From an uncultured Muribaculaceae bacterium (GTDB lineage: Bacteria > Bacteroidota > Bacteroidia > Bacteroidales > Muribaculaceae): a stretch of DNA of 28,600 bases. Both the position numbers and the translations under genes were made by a program. The DNA lies in NCBI GenBank assembly GCA_902494515.1, contig CABUTS010000034.1, positions 1 through 28,600 on the forward strand. Direction: 5' to 3'. Below the pieces are notes generated by a model. The model made no database searches. It was not told the origin of the DNA and was given only the letters and a program-made list of their open reading frames with translations. Shown one piece after another: positions 23,057 through 28,600 of this stretch (position 1 is the stretch's first letter; every line of letters starts with the position of its first letter).

Positions 23057-23068
23057 ACCCCCGGGGGT
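23057..23068. repeat. 12-bp perfect palindrome between convergent genes
   Basis: ACCCCCGGGGGT lies between the pyruvyl transferase stop (23033-23035) and the DMT exporter stop (23068-23070), touching the latter. It may help end transcription in both directions, but there is no loop or T tract. Confidence 0.35.
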
Positions 23069-23958
23069 TAGCGGCGGGTGAGGAGGATCATGAAGGTGAC
23101 TGCGGCGACGCTCAGGAGGATGCCGATGAGGATATTGGGGGTGAGGGCTTCGCCGAAGGCGAGGGTGCCGACGAGGATGGCGGTGATGGGTTCGAAGACG
23201 CCGAGGACCGAGGCTTTCGTGGCGCCGATATTGCGGGTGGCGACAGCCAGAGTGGCGGTGGAGATGATGGTGGGGAAGAGCGCCAGTCCCAGGAGCGAGA
23301 GCCACGCCACGGGGCCCTGGATGCCCGCGGTCAGGTGGACGCCGGCGACCGATACCCAGGTGATGAACACGATGGATCCGACCACCAGAGTGTAGAAGGT
23401 CAGCAATGTGTTGGAGATTCCCTTGATGATTTTGCTGCGGTTGATGATGACGATAAAGAGGGCGTAGACCAGCGCCGACCCGATGGAAAGCAGCACGCCA
23501 AGCAGCGAAGTGGTTTGCGGACCATCGCTGTAGGTCATGATCAATACGCCAAGGAATGTCACGCCGATCGACAGCCACACCGGCCACGACGGCACTACCC
23601 CTAAGAACACCATGATTATGGCCACCAAAACTGGGTAAAGGAACACCAAGGTTGTGGCCAGTCCCGAGGCGATGTAGTTGTAGGCTTCGAACAGCAGCAG
23701 GCTGCTCGAGGTGTAGAGCAATCCCAGCACAAGAAGCACACCGGCCTGCCGGAGCGTGATGCGGAAACTTTCCCTTTTCAGCATCAGGAACAGTCCAAGC
23801 ATCAGCACTGCGAAGCCGTAGCGGAAAAACAATATCGACCCGATCGCCACGCCCGCTCCGATCAGCGGCATGGCGAACAGCGGATTCAGTCCGTAAGTCA
23901 CCCCGGTGATAATCCCCGCCGGGTAACCGATAATCGCATTCTTACTAAGTTTTCCCAT
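23068..23958 (-). CDS. DMT superfamily EamA-type transporter
   Basis: A 296-residue inner membrane protein with about ten hydrophobic helices in two EamA repeats. First half: IIGYPAGIITGVTYGLNPLFAMPLIGAGV and IASGLATTLVFLYPVLVAIIMVFLGVVPSWPVWLSIGVTFLGVLIM. Second half: LLGVLLSIGSALVYALFIVIINRSK and ATLAVATRNIGATKASVLGVFEPITAILVGTLAFGEALTPNILIGILLSVAAV, the last being the typical 'FEP...G...FGE' motif of this family. It probably exports amino acids or other small metabolites. It is convergent with the glycan locus, and its GC-rich codon use matches the core. No convincing promoter was seen in the 137-nt spacer before it (a GAAATATA box at 24016-24023 is one base off consensus). Confidence 0.88.
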   Translation of the reverse strand: MGKLSKNAIIGYPAGIITGVTYGLNPLFAMPLIGAGVAIGSILFFRYGFAVLMLGLFLMLKRESFRITLRQAGVLLVLGLLYTSSSLLLFEAYNYIASGLATTLVFLYPVLVAIIMVFLGVVPSWPVWLSIGVTFLGVLIMTYSDGPQTTSLLGVLLSIGSALVYALFIVIINRSKIIKGISNTLLTFYTLVVGSIVFITWVSVAGVHLTAGIQGPVAWLSLLGLALFPTIISTATLAVATRNIGATKASVLGVFEPITAILVGTLAFGEALTPNILIGILLSVAAVTFMILLTRR

Positions 23959-24036
23959 TGAAAACAGCTTTCATATAAGGCCGCACCTAATGCCCGGCGC
24001 GGCCCGACCATAGATGAAATATATATCTAACACCAT

Positions 24037-24079
24037 GCAAATGAGGCTGTTTCCGCTGAGCGGCAACAGCCTCATTTGC
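24037..24079. terminator. strong hairpin downstream of the ferredoxin gene
   Basis: Arms 24037-24051 and 24065-24079 pair perfectly over 15 bp (GCAAATGAGGCTGTT with its complement), with one mismatch and an inner CCGC/GCGG stem around loop TGA. It begins 17 nt after the ferredoxin stop codon. There is no T run on either strand, but the stem is the strongest in the window. Confidence 0.7.
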
Positions 24080-24095
24080 TTCGGCGGAGATGAAA

Positions 24096-24266
24096 TTATT
24101 CGCCGGGGATGATAGCTTCGGAGGGGCAAACCTCAGCGCAGGTGCCACATTCAATGCAGGTATCGGGATCGATGTGGTAGATTTCACCCTCGGAGATAGC
24201 CTCTACGGGGCAGTTGGGCAGACAGGTGCCGCAGGCGACACACTTGTCGGTAATTACGTAAGCCAT
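24096..24266 (-). CDS. 2[4Fe-4S] ferredoxin
   Basis: A small electron carrier of 56 residues, beginning MAYVITDKCVACG. Two cluster motifs are complete: C9-x2-C12-x2-C15-x3-C19-P and C37-x2-C40-x2-C43-x3-C47-P, each followed by a short E-A-I-S or S-E-A-I-I strand. The length and internal symmetry are those of the clostridial-type bacterial ferredoxin. It probably serves pyruvate or 2-oxoacid oxidoreductases or other anaerobic redox enzymes in the cytoplasm. It is monocistronic: a -7-like box lies at 24342-24349 and a strong hairpin follows. It is not related by position to the glycan locus. Confidence 0.95.
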   Translation of the reverse strand: MAYVITDKCVACGTCLPNCPVEAISEGEIYHIDPDTCIECGTCAEVCPSEAIIPGE

Positions 24267-24341
24267 TGTTAATTAATCGATTAAGTGGTTTATTTATTCC
24301 TAAAAGTTTATTTTCGGTTTATCCGGTGGAGAACCGTTCGG

Positions 24342-24349
24342 CAAAAATA
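24342..24349 (-). promoter_or_regulatory. probable -7 box for the ferredoxin gene
   Basis: TATTTTTG on the minus strand matches TAnnTTTG, about 76 nt before the ATG. A TTTG lies at 24377-24374 but 24 nt away, longer than the usual 20. Confidence 0.45.
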
Positions 24350-24443
24350 ATGCTTTTTTCGGAGAAATCCGCTCAAAAACCGATGTTTTTTTGCCTCACA
24401 GCCCCATGCCGACCGCTATACGGAATCAGTCCGGACAAAGACC

Positions 24444-24489
24444 GCAGATTAACCCGGGTACGTTCCGAAGGCTCACCCGGATAATCTGC
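24444..24489 (-). terminator. hairpin terminator of the endonuclease I gene
   Basis: GCAGATTA (24444-24451) pairs with TAATCTGC (24482-24489), and CCGGGT (24454-24459) with ACCCGG (24475-24480), with a 15-nt loop. It starts 9 nt beyond the stop codon. The following T content is modest. Confidence 0.6.
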
Positions 24490-24498
24490 TGTTGTAGT

Positions 24499-26058
24499 TT
24501 ACGGGATGAAAACTTTGGTGGCGGTGTGGCCGCGGCGTATAATTATGAAGCCATGGGCAGCGTCGCGCGAGGGGAGGCGGCGCCCGTCGATGGTGTAATA
24601 TTCCTCGGGGAGGTCGCCGGCAGCATCGTCGATGTCGGCGCCAACCGATTCGATGCCGGAGGGATCACCCTTGTAGCCGCTGATTTTCACGTTCTTGAGC
24701 TCCCAGGTTCCGGCCTCGGAGGTTGTGGATGTGTAGCGGAAGCCGACTTTAACCTTCTTCCCGCAGAAAGCCGACAGGTCCACGGGACCTCCGCTGACAA
24801 AGTCCCAGTTCACACCGAGCGGCCACTGACGCACGGTCAGCACCTCAGTGTTGTCGGAACCAACGGCCTGCGCTACCACCGAAAGGGTCGAGGAGGGAAC
24901 CTCCACGAACTTTGCGGCATGCTCGAAGTCCATCACCGCGGCAGCGTAGCCGGTGAGGTCCTGCTCCGGAAGCCAGAGAGTCACGTCGGTGTCGTACCTC
25001 GTCAGGTTATCCGACGAACCCTTCGAACCGGATGCCTTCCATCCGTAGGATTCGTTGTTGTACCATACGGTCACTGCCGACGATGAACCGGGAGCGGCGG
25101 TTGTGGTGCAGCCGGCCTTGTCGCCGAGGAAGCTGTTCTCGAAAATCACGGCGTAATCCGCGGCGTCGCGGCCTATCATTCTGCCGCCGTAGAAACTCTG
25201 GCTCTTGACTGAGGTCAGCGGGTGGAAAGCCACATCGACAGAGTCGCCCCAGATATATTCGTCGAGGTTCACGAAATCCACGAAGGGGTTGCGGTTACCC
25301 TGCATCTGCTCCACGCTGTTGTTGCGGACGGTCTCGATTTCATCCACGGGGTCGCCGTCGGCCCACTGCAGATAAAGGTTGTAGGCCCAGGGCTGAAGCG
25401 TAGGATAGGCGCCGTCCTGAAGGATGCGTGTGGCCTGGGCGCCGGTCCAGGAGAAGTCCTGATAGGCCGTGGCCATGTACATATATCCACGGGCGAAGTC
25501 CCCCTTCCAGTTGTCGGCGGGTTCCCAGTATTTGTTCTGGCTGCCGGATTCCCCCGAGCGCCAGCCGATTTTGGTGACATCGTTGGAGGTCGACACGTTG
25601 TCGACATTCCCCATCGGGAAGTTCGACTTCGAGCTGTTGATCGACGACTCGCAGGGCATCAGGTTGAAGAGGTCCTTGTAAGCATTGTTCTCGGCGCCCC
25701 CCCACCAGCTTTTCGGGAAGGAGTGTTCGATGTTCATGCCTGAGACAGCATAGCTGCGGTCACCGAAGTAGAATGTCCGGGCTGAGTAGCGGTCGCGTAC
25801 GCTGTTGTCCTCGAGGCGGTCGGTGACGTAGAAGCCCCACCAGGTTCCGATTTTGATGGAACTGGCGGTGGAACCGGTGCCGCCGTATGAGAGCATCTTC
25901 ACGTTGGTGGTCATCAGCTCGTGGACCGCGGTCTTGAGTTCGGCACCCTTGAGGCCGTCGAGCGGAGCGTACCAGTCCAGGGGGATTTCAGCCGAAGCGA
26001 TTGAGCCACAGCCAAATGCAATGGCAGCGGCAAACAGATGCCCAAAGTTATTCTTCAT
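24499..26058 (-). CDS. secreted endonuclease I family nuclease with C-terminal sorting tail
   Basis: An extracellular or periplasmic non-specific nuclease of the EndA/endonuclease I (His-Me finger) family. The ATG at 26058 (MKNNFGHLFAAAIAFGCGSIASA) gives a signal peptide; an upstream in-frame ATG is unlikely. The core reads NIEHSFPKSWWGG (E111, H112) followed by NAYKDLFNLMPCESSINSSKSNFPMGNV, the family's catalytic histidine and metal-binding asparagine block. Beyond about residue 300 comes a beta-sandwich region (choice-of-anchor-like, WELKNVKISGY). The last 45 residues (YYTIDGRRLPS...GFIIIRRG) look like a type IX-style sorting tail, as in the M6 protease. Length 519 aa. Confidence 0.86.
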   Translation of the reverse strand: MKNNFGHLFAAAIAFGCGSIASAEIPLDWYAPLDGLKGAELKTAVHELMTTNVKMLSYGGTGSTASSIKIGTWWGFYVTDRLEDNSVRDRYSARTFYFGDRSYAVSGMNIEHSFPKSWWGGAENNAYKDLFNLMPCESSINSSKSNFPMGNVDNVSTSNDVTKIGWRSGESGSQNKYWEPADNWKGDFARGYMYMATAYQDFSWTGAQATRILQDGAYPTLQPWAYNLYLQWADGDPVDEIETVRNNSVEQMQGNRNPFVDFVNLDEYIWGDSVDVAFHPLTSVKSQSFYGGRMIGRDAADYAVIFENSFLGDKAGCTTTAAPGSSSAVTVWYNNESYGWKASGSKGSSDNLTRYDTDVTLWLPEQDLTGYAAAVMDFEHAAKFVEVPSSTLSVVAQAVGSDNTEVLTVRQWPLGVNWDFVSGGPVDLSAFCGKKVKVGFRYTSTTSEAGTWELKNVKISGYKGDPSGIESVGADIDDAAGDLPEEYYTIDGRRLPSRDAAHGFIIIRRGHTATKVFIP

Positions 26059-26095
26059 GGTAAAATTACTATAAGATGGGATGTCAATAAACCCG

Positions 26096-26137
26096 ACAAC
26101 GGGCACCCCCTCTGCATGAGGGAGTGTCCGCCGTTGT
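26096..26137 (-). terminator. intrinsic terminator of fabF
   Basis: ACAACGG (26096-26102) pairs with CCGTTGT (26131-26137), enclosing a second stem CACCCCCTC/GAGGGAGTG with one mismatch and loop TGCAT. It starts 17 nt after the fabF stop; on the minus strand a GGGTTTATT follows. Confidence 0.65.
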
Positions 26138-26154
26138 TGGGAAGTAAGTTTGTA

Positions 26155-27420
<1,266 letters not shown>

Positions 27421-27438
27421 GTAGAGAAATTTGCTTAA

Positions 27439-27465
27439 AAACGCAATGCGCCCTCAGGCGCATTG
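27439..27465 (-). terminator. terminator-like hairpin between acpP and fabF
   Basis: On the minus strand CAATGCGCC and GGCGCATTG (27444-27452 and 27457-27465) form a perfect 9-bp stem around a four-base loop, followed by CGTTTTTAAG. This has the form of an intrinsic terminator. It lies between two co-directional genes, so it could act as a partial terminator. Confidence 0.65.
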
Positions 27466-27553
27466 TATTTGGTTTAAGAATCGGTCGGAGCCGTCGGAGC
27501 GGCCCGGTCCGTTCCCAAAGGAAAAGCGGAGGGAGATTACAGAGGGGATGCTG

Positions 27554-27573
27554 CTGATAGCGTAAGCTGTCAG
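27554..27573 (-). terminator. hairpin just after the acpP stop codon
   Basis: CTGATAGC (27554-27561) and GCTGTCAG (27566-27573) form an 8-bp stem (one G-U) with loop GTAA, beginning two nt after the acpP stop. It has no T tract and may instead protect the 3' end of an acpP-only mRNA. Confidence 0.45.
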
Positions 27574-27575
27574 AA

Positions 27576-27812
27576 TTACTGCTTAGCGTCCTCGATGTAC
27601 TTGATAGCGTCACCTACGGTAGCGATGGTCTCAGCCTTGTCGTCGGGGATGGTGATGCCGAATTCCTTTTCGAACTCCATGATGAGTTCAACGGTGTCGA
27701 GGCTGTCTGCGCCAAGATCAGTGGTGAAAGCGGCGGTTTCGGTTACCTGATTTTCGTCCACGCCGAGCTTGTCGACGATGATAGCTTTTACGCGATCTGC
27801 GATTTCTGACAT
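27576..27812 (-). CDS. acpP: acyl carrier protein
   Basis: Carries growing acyl chains on a 4'-phosphopantetheine arm in fatty acid synthesis. The attachment site is S37 in GADSLDTVELIMEFE. 78 residues, strongly acidic, with the usual four helices (SEIADRVKAIIVDKLG at the start). The ATG at 27812 is the usual start. It leads the acpP-fabF pair; the leader of about 90 nt starts at a -7-like box (27912-27919). Expression is expected to be high. Confidence 0.97.
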   Translation of the reverse strand: MSEIADRVKAIIVDKLGVDENQVTETAAFTTDLGADSLDTVELIMEFEKEFGITIPDDKAETIATVGDAIKYIEDAKQ

Positions 27813-27911
27813 AATTCAGTAGTGTTTAATTTTGGAATATTCGGTTGTGGGGGAAACGATTAATAAGCAATGTTCTAAAGCAGAAATTGCACACGTGGGG
27901 GTTTCCGGGTG

Positions 27912-27919
27912 CAAAATTA
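27912..27919 (-). promoter_or_regulatory. probable -7 box of acpP
   Basis: TAATTTTG on the minus strand, about 100 nt before the acpP start. A -33 TTTG at the standard spacing was not found. Confidence 0.5.
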
Positions 27920-28254
27920 CAAAAAAGACGGAAATTTACCTAATATCCGATTGAAAAAATTCCTTAACAGGGCTTTTTTTCGCAGAAAAAGGGGATTTTT
28001 AGTTACAAAGAAGTTACAAATCAAGCCCTTCCAGGATTTTCGCCGAAAATCCCGCAGTAACCCCCCGCCGAATTTATGCGTGTTCCCGCCTTTCGGGTGC
28101 CGAAGGTTCCCGCTTTGTTATTGCCGGCCTCGGTTCCTGCTTTTTTGCTACTGTTTAGCCGGCTTGCCGGGGCGGCGGGCGGCGGTTTTCCGCAAAAAAA
28201 ATTTAAAATTTGGTAAATCACATCAATCCGCAAGGTTTTACCCCGGGAAATTTG

Positions 28255-28262
28255 TAAATTTG
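28255..28262 (+). promoter_or_regulatory. -7 box of the rightward membrane-protein gene
   Basis: TAAATTTG at 28255-28262 matches TAnnTTTG, 20 nt before the ATG at 28283, so the leader would be about 13 nt. No good -33 partner is visible. Confidence 0.5.
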
Positions 28263-28282
28263 TTGGCTGAATCAAAAAGTCA

Positions 28283-28600
28283 ATGGCAACAGCCCTCCTG
28301 ATTATCGGAGCCCTTCTGCTCAGCGGCGCCCTCGTGGCAGCCTTCCGCAACCTGACGGCTGCGGCGGCTCTCGCCTATGCCGGAGTCTGGTCGATGCGCA
28401 CCTCGGGTTACGCTCCCGTCAGCGGCTCGCTGCTGATTTTCTGGGCCATCGCCGTGGTGCTCGTGACCTCCATCACCCTCACCCGCGGTTCCGACTTCCT
28501 GATGCCCGCCCGCGCCCGCTACTTCATAGTCGGAGGCGCTCTGGCCGGAATGGCTGCCGGACTCCTCTACTACCAGGCCGGCATCATCCTCGGCTCGGCA
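28283..28600 (+). CDS. 5' part of an integral membrane protein, family not recognised
   Basis: 106 codons are visible before the window ends. The frame begins MATALLIIGALLLSGALVAAF and contains at least three hydrophobic segments (residues 3-20, about 50-66 and about 86-105), separated by short polar loops such as MRTSGYAPVSG and TRGSDFLMPARARY. There is no lipobox or signal cleavage motif. The GC-rich codon use fits the core. It is divergent from acpP and preceded by a -7 box. I do not recognise the family. Confidence 0.75.
   Translation, partial: MATALLIIGALLLSGALVAAFRNLTAAAALAYAGVWSMRTSGYAPVSGSLLIFWAIAVVLVTSITLTRGSDFLMPARARYFIVGGALAGMAAGLLYYQAGIILGSA

Larger units (their letters stand above)
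27813..28282. other. 470-bp divergent spacer between acpP and a membrane-protein gene
   Basis: No gene was recognised here. It holds the -7-like box for acpP (27912-27919, minus strand), a -7-like box for the rightward gene (28255-28262), AT-rich stretches, and a GC-rich part with degenerate repeats of GTTCCCGCTTT at about 28082, 28106 and 28133 (periods 24 and 27). AGTTACAAA occurs twice around 28001-28019. The short open frames across it show no family resemblance. Confidence 0.5.

Noticed and set aside
23036..23067. Right-hand copy of the glycan-locus edge element
   Set aside because: I looked for the 22-bp unit or the GGCGCC arms here and found only a short unrelated palindrome.

Overview
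The window looks like chromosome from a gut-type Bacteroidales bacterium, most likely Muribaculaceae or a close relative. This rests on family content (DUF4831, DUF4199, DUF6452/DUF6048, a short-form adenylate kinase, pheS without an adjacent pheT), on Bacteroidetes-type promoters (TTTG, about 20 nt, then TAnnTTTG), on weak Shine-Dalgarno sites, and on exported proteins ending in short 'sorting-tail' domains. The genus is an inference. No transposase, integrase, CRISPR array or rRNA was seen.

Layout: (1) 1-3.8 kb: start of a leftward gene, recO (-), then a rightward tRNA-Glu, rpsT, and a second identical tRNA-Glu, followed by a secreted M6 metalloprotease. (2) 3.8-6.5 kb (-): bifunctional NAD(P)HX repair enzyme and a DUF4831 exported protein. 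(3) 6.6-10.5 kb (+): hpt, adk, pheS, endonuclease III and a TRIC/UPF0126 channel; the last three are tightly packed. (4) 10.5-14.1 kb (-): a three-gene operon of DUF3737 beta-helix protein, MalY/PatB C-S lyase and MATE exporter with overlapping junctions. (5) 14.1-18.0 kb (+): DUF4199 membrane protein, GT2 glycosyltransferase, DUF6452 lipoprotein, DUF6048 protein and rpiB. (6) 18.1-23.0 kb (+): a compact, AT-richer surface-glycan locus with a flippase, a GT4 glycosyltransferase, a double [4Fe-4S] FrhB-like protein and a polysaccharide pyruvyl transferase. (7) 23.1-27.8 kb (-): DMT exporter, 2[4Fe-4S] ferredoxin of 56 aa, secreted endonuclease I, fabF and acpP. (8) 28.28 kb to the end (+): start of a membrane protein.

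Most of this is core metabolism. The unusual part lies between and at the ends of genes. Short direct-repeat pairs with periods of 16 to 37 bp sit at or just beyond the 3' ends of recO, DUF4831, hpt, adk, MATE and rpiB. In recO and MATE the repeat contains the stop codon. In-frame repeat expansions occur inside the nth tail and the FrhB-like protein. A 24-bp tandem triplet precedes recO. Other points are the rpsT gene framed by twin tRNA-Glu genes, an intrinsic-terminator-like hairpin between acpP and fabF, and closely facing divergent promoters at 14.1 kb, one of which implies a leaderless or nearly leaderless mRNA. I did not find a clear new multi-gene defence or metabolic system; the glycan locus and the repeat pattern are the best leads.
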